From: Micromonospora chokoriensis
Lineage (GTDB): Bacteria; Actinomycetota; Actinomycetes; Mycobacteriales; Micromonosporaceae
Reading direction: 5' to 3'
Assembly: GCF_000718555.1 (NCBI RefSeq)
Contig: NZ_JOAN01000033.1
Coordinates: 21,755 to 85,754 of the forward strand
Length of the DNA stretch: 64,000 nucleotides
Positions within the stretch are counted from its first letter, which is position 1. Each line of letters opens with the position of its first letter. Positions 25,971 to 35,819 of this stretch are shown in pieces. Made by a program: the position numbers and the translations under genes. Under the pieces are notes generated by a model. That model was not told where the DNA came from. It worked only from the letters and a program-made list of their open reading frames with translations, and did no database searches.

Positions 25971-27545
25971 ATGACTTGGGCCCGTCGAGCCGTACCCGCG
26001 GTCGCCGCCGCCGTAGCGGCGCTCGCCGCGCGGGATCTGATCCAGCGCGACCACGCGCTGCTGCGCAACTTCCCGGTGCTCGGCCGGGCCCGGTACCTGT
26101 TGGAGGCGATCGGGCCGGAGCTTCGGCAGTACATCGTGGCCGGCAACGACGAGGAACGGCCGTTCACCCGCGACCAGCGCCGCTGGGTGTACGCGTCGGC
26201 CAAACAGGAGAACAACTACTTCGGTTTCGGCACCGACAACGACATCGAGTTCACCCCCGGGTACCCGATCATCAAGCACCGCACGTTCGGCCGTGCCGTG
26301 CCGCCGTCGACACCGACCGCCGGGCACGACGTGCGGTTGCCCTGCGCGAAGGTGCTCGGGGCGGCACGCGGACGGGCCCGAGCGTTCCGACCGGAGTCGG
26401 TCGTGAACATCTCCGGGATGAGCTTCGGCTCGCTCTCCGGCAACGCCATCACCGCGCTCAACAAGGGGGCGGCGCTCGCCGGCTGCCTACAGAACACCGG
26501 CGAGGGCGGCCTGTCGCCATACCACCGCAACGGCGGTGACCTGGTCTTTCAGCTCGGTACGGCGTACTTCGGCTGCCGCGACGAGCACGGCCGGTTCAGC
26601 CTCGGCCGGCTGAAGGACCTGGTCGCCAGCGCGCCGGTGCGGGCGTTGGAGATCAAGCTGAGCCAGGGCGCCAAACCGAGCCTCGGCGGTCTGCTGCCCG
26701 GGGCGAAGGTCTCCGCAGAGATCGCCGCCGTGCGGGGCATCCCGGCCGGTCAGGACTGCGTCAGCCCGTCCCGGCACGCCGAATTCTCCGACTGCGACAG
26801 CCTGCTCGACTGGGTGGAGTTGCTGGCCGCCGAGACGGGCCTGCCGGTCGGCATCAAGTCGGCGGTCGGTGACCTGGGCTTCTGGCAGGAGCTGGTAACC
26901 CTGATGCGGGACACCGGCCGGGGCGTGGACTTCGTGACGATCGACGGCGGCGAGGGCGGCACCGGCGCCGCGCCACTGATCTTCACCGACTCCGTGTCGC
27001 TCCCGTTCCAGCAGGGCTTCTCGCGGGTCTACAAGATCTTCGCCGAGCACGACCTGCACGAGCAGGTGGTCTTCGTCGGTGCTGGCAAGCTCGGCCTGCC
27101 GGACAATGCCATCGTGGCGTTCGCGCTCGGCTGCGACCTGGTCAACGTCGGCCGGGAGGCGATGCTGTCGATCGGCTGCATCCAGGCGCAGAAGTGCCAC
27201 ACCGACACCTGCCCCACCGGCGTCGCCACCCAGAACGCGTGGCTCGCCCGGGGCCTGGACCCGACGTTGAAGTCGGTCCGGGCGGCCAACTACCTGCGGA
27301 CGCTGCGCCGCGACCTGACCAAGGTCGCCGAAGCCTGCGGCGTCGAACACCCCGGCCTGATCGGCACGGACGCCGTGGAGATCCTGGACGGCCGCACCGG
27401 CTCCACCCCACTGCACGAGGTGTACGGCTATCAGCCCAACTGGGGGCTACCCTCGCCCGCCGACCAGGCGGAGATCATCCGGCTGATGGCCCCGGAGGCG
27501 CCCCAGGGCGGCAGCGCCCCGCCGTCAGCGACCGCCGTCGGCTGA
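25971..27545 (+). CDS. FMN-binding glutamate-synthase-like protein
   Basis: The 524-residue protein corresponds to the FMN and 3Fe-4S part of glutamate synthase without the amidotransferase domain. Visible are a hydrophobic N-terminus, VVNISGMSFGSLSG, the FMN barrel segments FVTIDGGEGGTGAAP and VFVGAGKLGLPDNAIVAFALGCDLVNVGREAM, and the cluster cysteines GCIQAQKCHTDTCPTG. Such stand-alone proteins are thought to be membrane-associated oxidoreductases of uncertain substrate. ATG 25971 chosen; GTG 25947 adds eight residues. Confidence 0.88.
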   Translation: MTWARRAVPAVAAAVAALAARDLIQRDHALLRNFPVLGRARYLLEAIGPELRQYIVAGNDEERPFTRDQRRWVYASAKQENNYFGFGTDNDIEFTPGYPIIKHRTFGRAVPPSTPTAGHDVRLPCAKVLGAARGRARAFRPESVVNISGMSFGSLSGNAITALNKGAALAGCLQNTGEGGLSPYHRNGGDLVFQLGTAYFGCRDEHGRFSLGRLKDLVASAPVRALEIKLSQGAKPSLGGLLPGAKVSAEIAAVRGIPAGQDCVSPSRHAEFSDCDSLLDWVELLAAETGLPVGIKSAVGDLGFWQELVTLMRDTGRGVDFVTIDGGEGGTGAAPLIFTDSVSLPFQQGFSRVYKIFAEHDLHEQVVFVGAGKLGLPDNAIVAFALGCDLVNVGREAMLSIGCIQAQKCHTDTCPTGVATQNAWLARGLDPTLKSVRAANYLRTLRRDLTKVAEACGVEHPGLIGTDAVEILDGRTGSTPLHEVYGYQPNWGLPSPADQAEIIRLMAPEAPQGGSAPPSATAVG

Positions 27546-27562
27546 GGTCACGGCCGCCCCGG

Positions 27563-27650
27563 TCGCGGATCGCGGATCGCGGATCGCGGATCGCGGATCG
27601 CGGATCGCGGATCGCGGATCGCGGATCGCGGATCGCGGATCGCGGATCGC
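27563..27650. repeat. Heptanucleotide tandem repeat, 12.6 copies
   Basis: Perfect tandem copies of TCGCGGA (88 bp) lie 17 bp after a stop codon in non-coding sequence. The apparent minus-strand reading frames through it (repeating IRDPRSA) come from the 7-bp period and are not genes. Copy number probably varies between strains. Confidence 0.95.
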
Positions 27651-27735
27651 CACGGTCTCCCCACCATGTCCGCGAAGCGCCGCACGCAGGCCACGACGAC
27701 CGCGCGCCACGACGCCCATCAGGCACAACGGCCAC

Positions 27736-27767
27736 CAGCCACAGCAGCCGCCAGCCACAGCAGCCGC
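27736..27767. repeat. Two tandem copies of a 16-bp unit
   Basis: CAGCCACAGCAGCCGC occurs twice head to tail in the same non-coding gap as the heptanucleotide repeat. Apart from these repeats I see nothing coding in 27546-27868. Confidence 0.85.
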
Positions 27768-27857
27768 CAGGCCCGTCGCACGTCGGCCGGCCGGCGCGAC
27801 CGCCGGCTCATCGGGGCGCCAGCGATAAACACGTGGAGCCGGCGACAGACCACATCT

Positions 27858-27869
27858 ATGGTGGCGCGG
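27858..27869 (+). promoter_or_regulatory. Likely leaderless promoter -10 box
   Basis: TATGGT (27858-27863) lies five bases before the GTG of the acetyltransferase gene, which lacks a ribosome-binding site. This fits transcription starting at or next to the start codon. Confidence 0.45.
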
Positions 27870-28393
27870 TGCTGATCAGACGCGAGACACCCGCCGACAT
27901 CGACGCCATCCGGGCGGTGCACTCCGCCGCCTTCGCCAAGGCCGACAGCGGTGACGGCGTGCCGGTCGAGGCGACCCTTGTCGACGCGCTGCGCGCCGAC
28001 GAGGGCTGGCTGCCCGCGTACTCCCTGGTGGCGACCGATTCGGACGGCCAGGTGGTGGGGCACGTGGTGGCCACCCGCGGCCGCATCGGCGGTGCGCCCG
28101 TGGCCTTGGGCCTGGGTCCGCTCGGCGTGCTGCCCGGGTGGCAGCGGCGCGGCGTCGGCAGCGCGCTGATGCACGCGGTGCTCGGCGCGGCCGATGCGCT
28201 CGACGAGCCGCTGGTGGTGCTGCTCGGGCATCCCGACTACTACCCGCGCTTCGGGTTCCGACCCGCCGTCGAGCTGGGCGTCACCCCGCCGCAGCCGTGG
28301 GGACCGCAGTACTTCATGGCCCGGCCGCTTGACGCGTGGCGCGAGTCGATCCGGGGCGAGTTCCGCTACGCCCGCCCCTTCGACGACCTGTGA
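27869..28393 (+). CDS. GNAT-family N-acetyltransferase
   Basis: The 174-residue protein shows the YhbS-like GNAT core: LIRRETPADIDAIRAVHSAAF at the start, and the acetyl-CoA loop GLGPLGVLPGWQRRGVGSALMHAVL in the middle. HPDYYPRFGFRPA follows near the end. The acceptor is unknown. It overlaps the next acetyltransferase gene by 4 bp (GTGA). Confidence 0.88.
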   Translation: MLIRRETPADIDAIRAVHSAAFAKADSGDGVPVEATLVDALRADEGWLPAYSLVATDSDGQVVGHVVATRGRIGGAPVALGLGPLGVLPGWQRRGVGSALMHAVLGAADALDEPLVVLLGHPDYYPRFGFRPAVELGVTPPQPWGPQYFMARPLDAWRESIRGEFRYARPFDDL

Positions 28394-28971
28394 TCCCGCC
28401 GCGCATCCGCCGGCGGCGCGCTACCGATCTCGACGGATGTGTCGCGGCGCTCGCGGAGGTTCACCTGGTCGACAGGTACCCGCTGAACTGGCCCGACGAC
28501 CCGCACCGCTGGCTGCGCGAGCCGCACCCCGCGCGGGCCTGGGTGGCGCTCGACGCAACCGCCGCCATCGTCGGGCACGTCGCGGTGCATCGGATCCCCG
28601 ATCGGGTGGGCGCCCCACTCGGCCGGCCGGCGGCCGAGGTGGCTCGTCTCTTCGTGACGCCGGCCGCCCGAGGGTTGGCGCTCGGCAGCGCGCTGCTGAC
28701 CCGGGCCCGGCAGTGGGCGAACAAGCGCGGCACCGACCTGGTGTTGGAGGTGGCCGCCGGTGGTGTCGCGGCGGCTGCCCTCTACGAGCGCACCGGCTGG
28801 CGGTGCGTCGGCACCAGCACGGCTGGATGGACCGCCCCGGACGGCAGCGCCGTGTCGCTGCGCCACTACCGGCTGCGCCCTGAAGCCGCACCCGCCATCG
28901 CCGCAAGGCGACCGGCAAGTCGGGCGGCGGCCTCGCACAGCTCCGGAGGCTCCAGTATCTCGACCTCGTAG
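28390..28971 (+). CDS. GNAT-family N-acetyltransferase with antisense-overlapping tail
   Basis: The 193-residue product has the GNAT acetyl-CoA loop (VARLFVTPAARGLALGSALLTRARQ) and the closing ALYERTGWRCVGTS segment. It is translationally coupled to the upstream acetyltransferase. The GNAT fold ends near residue 158. The last ~35 residues (low complexity, serine/alanine) are encoded antisense to the end of the WYL regulator, and the two genes overlap by 106 bp. Confidence 0.8.
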   Translation: MIPPRIRRRRATDLDGCVAALAEVHLVDRYPLNWPDDPHRWLREPHPARAWVALDATAAIVGHVAVHRIPDRVGAPLGRPAAEVARLFVTPAARGLALGSALLTRARQWANKRGTDLVLEVAAGGVAAAALYERTGWRCVGTSTAGWTAPDGSAVSLRHYRLRPEAAPAIAARRPASRAAASHSSGGSSISTS

Positions 28972-29840
28972 TCGAGGCGGGCGAGGTGCGCGGCGAGCCA
29001 GTCCAGACTGTCGCCGCCGACGGCCAGCACACACCACCCGTCGCGGTCCTCCTCGACCCGCCCCACCTGGGGCGGGACCACGTCGCGCACCCGGTCGGCT
29101 GGGGCGTGCACCCGTGCCCGGGCGAGATACCGGTATGGCGCCCCGGTCACGGCCCGTTGCACGAAGGCGACCGGGTCCGGGTGCTCGCGCGTCCGGAAGC
29201 GCCAGGTCGTGGCCACCGCCGCCCGCATCCGGTCCAGGCGGAACGTACGCCAGTCGTCGCGGTCGACGTCCCAGGCCATCAGGTACCAGCGGCGACCCGT
29301 CGTGACCATCCGGATCGGCTCGACCGTCCGTGCATCGTCCCCACCGTCACGCGCGGAATAGCGGAACCGGACCCGCACGGCGTCCCGGCAGGCCCGTGCG
29401 AGCGTCATCAGCAGCTCGGCGTCGATCTCGGCGACCGGGCCGAGAAGGGTGTCCGTCGCGCCGTGCACCGCCCGCACCTCGGCGCGGAGCCGCGACGGCA
29501 TCACCTGGTCGAGCTTCGCGAGTGCCCGTAGCGCCGCCTCGCTGGCCCCGGCGACCGTTCCCCCGGCGGCGAGCCGTAGGGAGACCGCCGTGGCGATCGC
29601 CTCCTCGTCGTCGAGGAGCAGCGGCGGTAGCCGGGTGCCCGCGCCGAGTTGGTAGCCGCCCCCGACACCCGGCACCGCGTGCACGGGGTAGCCGAGCGTA
29701 CGCAGACGTTGCACGTCGCGGCGCACGCAACGGCCGGTGACCCCTAGCTCGGTGGCGAGCTCGGCGGCCGTCCAGGACGGTCGCCGTTGCAGCAGCGCCA
29801 GCAGGCGCAGCACCCGCTCGGTCGTCGCCTCGACGGTCAC
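28866..29840 (-). CDS. YafY-type regulator with HTH_11 and WYL domains
   Basis: The 324-residue protein has an N-terminal winged helix (LLALLQRRPSWTAAELATELGVTGRCVRRDVQRL), then a WYL domain (VRVRFRYSARDG, RRWYLMAWDVDRDDWRTFRLDRM) and a C-terminal WCX region. These regulators sense small ligands, often nucleotides or nucleic acids. The GTG start faces the VOC gene across a short region with a clear operator. Confidence 0.9.
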   Translation of the reverse strand: MTVEATTERVLRLLALLQRRPSWTAAELATELGVTGRCVRRDVQRLRTLGYPVHAVPGVGGGYQLGAGTRLPPLLLDDEEAIATAVSLRLAAGGTVAGASEAALRALAKLDQVMPSRLRAEVRAVHGATDTLLGPVAEIDAELLMTLARACRDAVRVRFRYSARDGGDDARTVEPIRMVTTGRRWYLMAWDVDRDDWRTFRLDRMRAAVATTWRFRTREHPDPVAFVQRAVTGAPYRYLARARVHAPADRVRDVVPPQVGRVEEDRDGWCVLAVGGDSLDWLAAHLARLDYEVEILEPPELCEAAARLAGRLAAMAGAASGRSR

Positions 29841-29858
29841 CCGTCGATCGTTGCACGA

Positions 29859-29883
29859 ATAGCGGAACAGCCCTGTCCGCTAT
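29859..29883. promoter_or_regulatory. Inverted-repeat operator between WYL regulator and VOC gene
   Basis: Arms ATAGCGGA and TCCGCTAT are exact complements separated by 9 bp. The site lies 18 bp from both the regulator start and the VOC start, a good place for autoregulation and control of the VOC gene. Confidence 0.7.
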
Positions 29884-29901
29884 TAGCGAGAGGCTGGGAT
29901 C

Positions 29902-30372
29902 ATGACCGATCAGATCAGCAAGCAGGAATCCACCGGGATCCGCGATGTGCAGATCACCTTCGACTGTGCCGACCCGGCAGGGTTGGCGGCGTTCTGGGCC
30001 GAGGTGCTCGGCTACCAGGTGCAGGCCCCGCCCGGGGACTTCGAGACGTGGGACCAGGCGCTGGAGGCGATGGGCGTGCCGCCGGAGAACCGTAACGACG
30101 CGTCGGCGGTGGTCGACCCCGAGGGTTCGCGACCACGGTTGTTCTTCCAGCGGGTGCCGGAGCACAAGCAGGTGAAGAATCGCGTCCACCTCGACGTACG
30201 TGCGGCCCCGGGTCTGGAGGGTGACGAACGGATGGCGGCCCTGGAGGCGGAGGCCGAACGCCTCGTCCCGCATGGCGCCAAGCGACTCAGTCGGCACGAG
30301 CCCGCTCCCCCGCTGGGTGCCGGTCATCTCATCATGGCCGACCCGGAGGGCAACGAGTTCTGCCTCGACTGA
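29902..30372 (+). CDS. VOC-family protein
   Basis: A 156-residue glyoxalase-like protein (VQITFDCADPAGLAAFWAEVLGYQV, RVHLDVRA, IMADPEGNEFCLD). It is divergent from the WYL regulator, so it is probably its target. Substrate unknown. Confidence 0.87.
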   Translation: MTDQISKQESTGIRDVQITFDCADPAGLAAFWAEVLGYQVQAPPGDFETWDQALEAMGVPPENRNDASAVVDPEGSRPRLFFQRVPEHKQVKNRVHLDVRAAPGLEGDERMAALEAEAERLVPHGAKRLSRHEPAPPLGAGHLIMADPEGNEFCLD

Positions 30373-30416
30373 TCGGGCGTTCGCCCAGCTCACTGCCGTG
30401 CCGGCCGGGTGCCATG

Positions 30417-30430
30417 CGAACATGTGTACG
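30417..30430 (+). promoter_or_regulatory. LexA-type SOS box
   Basis: CGAACATGTGTACG matches the actinobacterial/Gram-positive SOS box CGAAC-N4-GTTCG with one change (GTACG). It sits directly before the DNA polymerase IV reading frame, where LexA control is expected. Confidence 0.65.
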
Positions 30431-31617
30431 TGTCGCCCGGTGCCAGCATCCTGCACGCCGACCTGGACGCGTTCTACGCGTCGGTCGAGCAGCGCGACGA
30501 CCCGCGCCTGCGGGGGCGGCCGGTGATCGTCGGTGGCGGCGTGGTGCTCGCGGCCAGTTACGAGGCGAAGGCTCGCGGCGTCCGCAGCGCGATGGGCGGC
30601 CAATAGGCGCGGCGGCTGTGCCCGGACGCGATAGTCGTGCCTCCCCGGATGTCGGCGTACACGGCGGCGAGCCGCGCGGTCTTCGAGATCTTCCGGCAGA
30701 CCACGCCGCTGGTCGAGGGGCTCTCCATCGACGAGGCGTTCCTCGACGTGGGTGGTCTGCGGCGGCTGGTCGGGCCACCGGCCGAGATCGCCGAGCGGCT
30801 GCGCCGGGAGGTCCGCGACCGGGTCCACCTGCCGATCACGGTGGGCGTGGCCCGCACGAAGTTCCTGGCCAAGGTGGCCAGCGGGGTGGCCAAACCGGAT
30901 GGCCTGCTGGTGGTCGCACCCGACGGCGAGTTGGCGTTTCTGCATCCACTGCCGGTGGAACGGCTCTGGGGCGTCGGCCCCGTCACGGCCGCCAAGCTGC
31001 GGGAACGCCGAATCCGCACGGTCGGGGAGGTGGCCCGGCTCGGCGAGGCGGCGCTGGTGTCGCTGCTCGGGGCGGGCACCGGCCGGCACCTGCACGCCCT
31101 GGCGCACAACCGCGACCCCCGGGCGGTGCAGGTGGGGCGTCGGCGCGCTTCGATGGGGGCGCAGCACGCGCTGAGTCGTACCCCGCATGCTCCGACGGAG
31201 CTGGACGCCATCCTCGCCGGCCTGGTCGACCGGGTCAGCCGGCGGATGCGGACGGCTGGGCGGTCCGGCCGCACGGTGGTGTTGCGGCTGCGCTTCGGCG
31301 ACTACACCCGGGCGACCCGCTCGCACACGGTGGGCAAGGCGACGGCGGACACGACGTCGCTGCTCGCTGCCGCGCGTACGCTGCTGCGCGCCGCGCTGCC
31401 CGAGATCGATCGCCGTGGTGTCACCCTGATCGGCGTCTCGGTGGGCAACCTCGATGACAACCCGGTCCAGCCGGAGCTGCCTTTCCAGCCGGACCCCGGG
31501 TCCGATCTAGACGCCGCGGTGGACGCGGTCCGCGACCGATTCGGATCGGCGGCACTGACCCGTGCGGTGCTTCTCGGCCGGGAGCCGGGCGTGGAGATGC
31601 CGCTGCTGCCGGATTGA
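30430..31617 (+). pseudogene. dinB: DNA polymerase IV gene interrupted by an in-frame amber codon
   Basis: One continuous frame encodes a Y-family polymerase: [34 protein letters not shown], then ARRLCPDAIVVPPRMSAY, SIDEAFLD and ITVGVARTKFLAKVAS. Both catalytic regions (aspartate in DLDAFY, aspartate-glutamate in SIDEAF) are present. A TAG at 30604-30606 splits the frame in the segment GG-Q-stop-ARRLCP, where the family usually has GGRQARRLCP-like sequence. A GTG at 30637 could restart translation but would lose the first catalytic aspartate. The C-terminus ends in QPELPF, a likely beta-clamp-binding motif. A real nonsense mutation or a sequencing error are the two explanations. Confidence 0.85.
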
Positions 31618-31740
31618 CCGATCTGCGTGCGGCGTCCGGCGGTCGAGTTGCGACCAGGGCCACATCACAGCAGGTCGGCGGTTTAGCCGGCTGCTGACGG
31701 GTGACCCTTGAGGGGTACAGCCTGACGAGGGGGGCCCACC

Positions 31741-32100
31741 ATGTCCGACGACAGCAGCAATCGACCGAGCCGCACCGCCGAGCGCCCGCACGACGTGACC
31801 GACCCTCTGCTCTGGCAGCTGGCGATCGACGTGCTGAGCGCGCACGAGCCGGACGACGAGGGTCAGTGCCGCAACCTGCAGTGCGCTGGGCGGTCCTGGC
31901 CGTGCGCGGCGCGCACCCGCGCCGAGCAGTCACTGCGCCTGGCCCGCAGCACACCGGCCCCGGTCGAGCTGACCATCGACGACAACGACGAGGTCGGCAC
32001 GGGTTGGTCCGGGGAGGGTGCCGCACCGGCCCCCCGCTGGGGCTGGAACGCCGGCCCGGTGGCGTCGCACCGAGGGTCGAAGGCCGCCTCCGCGGCGTAA
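31741..32100 (+). CDS. Small actinobacterial hypothetical protein
   Basis: The 119-residue soluble protein contains a cysteine-bearing segment (QCRNLQCAGRSWPCAAR) and an acidic tail. G-rich sequence precedes the ATG. I recall similar small proteins in related genomes but no function. It lies alone between dinB and the htpG terminator. Confidence 0.65.
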   Translation: MSDDSSNRPSRTAERPHDVTDPLLWQLAIDVLSAHEPDDEGQCRNLQCAGRSWPCAARTRAEQSLRLARSTPAPVELTIDDNDEVGTGWSGEGAAPAPRWGWNAGPVASHRGSKAASAA

Positions 32101-32126
32101 CCGGGGCCTGCGTACCGCTCGTCATT

Positions 32127-32168
32127 CGCGCGAACGCTCGGCCGGGTGACCGGCCGAGCGTTCGCGCG
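32127..32168. terminator. Perfect 19-bp bidirectional terminator hairpin
   Basis: The arm CGCGCGAACGCTCGGCCGG at 32127-32145 is matched exactly by its complement at 32150-32168 around a GTGA loop. It separates two convergent genes (small hypothetical and htpG). Confidence 0.85.
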
Positions 32169-32193
32169 TCGAGGCTCAGAGCGGAGCCGCCAG

Positions 32194-34110
<1,917 letters not shown>

Positions 34111-34131
34111 ACCGTCTCCCATCTCGGCTCG

Positions 34132-34143
34132 TGCGAACGTTCG
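34132..34143. promoter_or_regulatory. 12-bp palindrome upstream of htpG
   Basis: GCGAACGTTCGC is a perfect palindrome in the htpG leader. It lacks the N4 spacer of an SOS box, and no regulator is known to me for this exact sequence. A regulatory role is only possible. Confidence 0.35.
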
Positions 34144-34229
34144 CGGAAAGGATACGAGTCGTCACCGGTCGGGTTGTGGCCGCGTCCGGGTCGTATTCCC
34201 GATCCGGCCGGCCCGCCTTCGTGAGATAG

Positions 34230-34253
34230 CTGACTTTGCTGAACAGAAGTCAG
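34230..34253. promoter_or_regulatory. Inverted repeat upstream of the SDR gene
   Basis: CTGACTT and AAGTCAG flank a 10-bp spacer, ending 19 bp before the SDR start and overlapping the likely promoter region. A candidate operator. Confidence 0.45.
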
Positions 34254-34272
34254 GCCGGATAGCGTGACGGCC

Positions 34273-34971
34273 ATGAAGATCGCTGGAAGCACCGCCCTCG
34301 TCACCGGCGCCAACCGTGGCTTCGGCCGACACCTGGCCGCCGAACTCCTCGCCCGGGGCGCCACCGTCTACGCGGGCGCCCGCAACCCCGACAGCGTCGA
34401 CCTGCCCGGCGTGACGCCGGTGCGCCTCGACATCACCGACCCTGCCTCGGTGGCGGCCGCCGCCACGCTGGCCGGCGACGTGAACCTATTGATCAACAAC
34501 GCGGGCATCGAGACCGGCACCGACCTGCTCGACGGCGACCTGGACCTCGTCCGACTGGAGCTGGAGACACACTACTTCGGCAACCTGTCGATGATCCGGG
34601 CGTTCGCGCCGATCATCGCGAGCAACGGCGGTGGGACGATCCTCAACGTGCTCTCCGCGTTGTCCTGGGTGAACTTCCCCGGCGTCGGGGCGTACGGCGC
34701 CGCGAAGTCGGCCGAGTGGGCGATGACCAACGCGCTGCGCGTCCAGCTCGCCGAGCGGGGCGTCCGGGTCGCTGGCCTGCACGTCGGCTACATGGACACC
34801 GACATGACCGCCGGAGTCGATGCCCCGAAGTCCGATCCGGCGCTGATCGCCCGAATCGGGGTGGACGGCATCGAGTCCGACGCGTACGAGATCGTCACCG
34901 ACGAGACCAGCCGCCAGGTGCAGGCCGGGCTGGCCGGCGGTGTCGCCGCGCTCTACCCACAGCTCCCCTGA
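34273..34971 (+). CDS. Short-chain dehydrogenase/reductase
   Basis: The 232-residue enzyme shows the NAD(P) motif TGANRGFG, the NNAG strand, the catalytic serine in NVLSALSW and the YGAAK tyrosine-lysine pair. Substrate unknown. ATG 34273 matches the usual SDR start (MKIAGSTALVTG). Confidence 0.9.
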   Translation: MKIAGSTALVTGANRGFGRHLAAELLARGATVYAGARNPDSVDLPGVTPVRLDITDPASVAAAATLAGDVNLLINNAGIETGTDLLDGDLDLVRLELETHYFGNLSMIRAFAPIIASNGGGTILNVLSALSWVNFPGVGAYGAAKSAEWAMTNALRVQLAERGVRVAGLHVGYMDTDMTAGVDAPKSDPALIARIGVDGIESDAYEIVTDETSRQVQAGLAGGVAALYPQLP

Positions 34972-34982
34972 CCCACGACGCC

Positions 34983-35018
34983 ACGGGCCGCCGCCGGGGA
35001 GCCCCGGCGGCGGCCCGT
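34983..35018 (+). terminator. Strong rho-independent terminator after the SDR gene
   Basis: A perfect 17-bp stem (34983-34999 with 35002-35018, arm ACGGGCCGCCGCCGGGG) with a 2-nt loop is followed by a T run. It also serves the convergent secreted-protein gene. Confidence 0.85.
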
Positions 35019-35042
35019 TTTCCGGGTACGAAGTCACTCCCC

Positions 35043-35549
35043 TCAGCAACCACCACAGCTGTAGAAGAGGATGTCCCAGTGACTGCCCTCCCTGGTGTAG
35101 AGGTTGCCCGAGGGGGCCCGGTACTGGTAACCGAAGCCGGAGATGTAGCCGACGTAGGTGTAGTGCGCCGAGATGTAGTTCTGGATGCAGGTGCTCAGCG
35201 AGATGTCGAGCTTGTAGCCGTTCCAGTGGCTGTAGGTGCCCCCGGCGTGCCCGACCTCGGTGCCGGCGGTGATGGTGACCGCGCAGCCGCTGGCCTGGCG
35301 GAAGGTGATGATGCCGCTGATGGTGGCCTGCCGGACGTCGGTGAACGAGGTGCAGGTGGCGACGTTGCGGTCGCTGCAGTTGCCGCTGGAGGTCCAGGAG
35401 ATGCCGGCGGCACTCAGCTGCGAGGTGGCGCTCGAGTGGCTGATGGCGAACGCCGGAGAGGCGAGACCGAACACGGCGCCGACCGTGGCGACGGTGGACA
35501 CCACCAGGGTGAGCACGCGGCGGCGCAGGGTGGATCGAGTGAATGACAT
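35043..35549 (-). CDS. Small secreted M15-like (D-Ala-D-Ala peptidase fold) protein
   Basis: The 168-residue protein has a long signal peptide ending at SPAFA. The mature part contains GHAGGTYSHWNGYKLDIS and REGSHWDILFY. These resemble the SxHxxGxAxD and E-x-x-H-W zinc motifs of M15 and Hedgehog-type peptidases. It has five cysteines, including the terminal CGGC. A cell-wall peptide substrate is plausible. RBS GGGAG is next to the ATG. The match is to motifs only, so the family call is tentative. Confidence 0.65.
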   Translation of the reverse strand: MSFTRSTLRRRVLTLVVSTVATVGAVFGLASPAFAISHSSATSQLSAAGISWTSSGNCSDRNVATCTSFTDVRQATISGIITFRQASGCAVTITAGTEVGHAGGTYSHWNGYKLDISLSTCIQNYISAHYTYVGYISGFGYQYRAPSGNLYTREGSHWDILFYSCGGC

Positions 35550-35575
35550 GGCACTCCCGTTCGCATGAGGGGTGG

Positions 35576-35609
35576 AATTTTGCGAATCAGGGGCCGGCCT
35601 TGCAAAATT
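35576..35609. promoter_or_regulatory. AT-rich inverted repeat upstream of the secreted M15-like gene
   Basis: AATTTTGC and GCAAAATT are exact complements 18 bp apart, in sequence that is otherwise GC-rich. It lies in the promoter or leader of the minus-strand gene starting at 35549. The rest of 35550-35819 shows no gene. Confidence 0.5.
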
Positions 35610-35819
35610 TCTACCAGAGATCGACGGGTGTGACTAGACGTCGGGCAGAGGAGGCTGTCACCCTCCCGCACTCAGCATCTGTCGATCGTCCCGACCCACC
35701 ACCGCGTCGACGGTGGGTACCGGCGTCAGCACAGGTGAGTAGAGGTGTCAGGATGGGTAGGTAACGCGGCAGGGGTCGTTTGGCCCGGAACGGGGGCTTG
35801 CGATGGGGCCGGATCGAGC

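Noticed and set aside
27563..27650. Possible CRISPR array
   Set aside because: The units are 7 bp, contiguous and identical with no spacers, so it is a simple tandem repeat.
27475..27758. Minus-strand frames repeating IRDPRSA
   Set aside because: They arise from the 7-bp tandem repeat and contain no other plausible protein sequence.
30604..30606. Amber codon as pyrrolysine or programmed readthrough in dinB
   Set aside because: No pylT/pylS genes or readthrough signal are visible; nonsense mutation or sequencing error is simpler.
34132..34143. LexA SOS box before htpG
   Set aside because: GCGAACGTTCGC lacks the four-base spacer of the Gram-positive SOS box.
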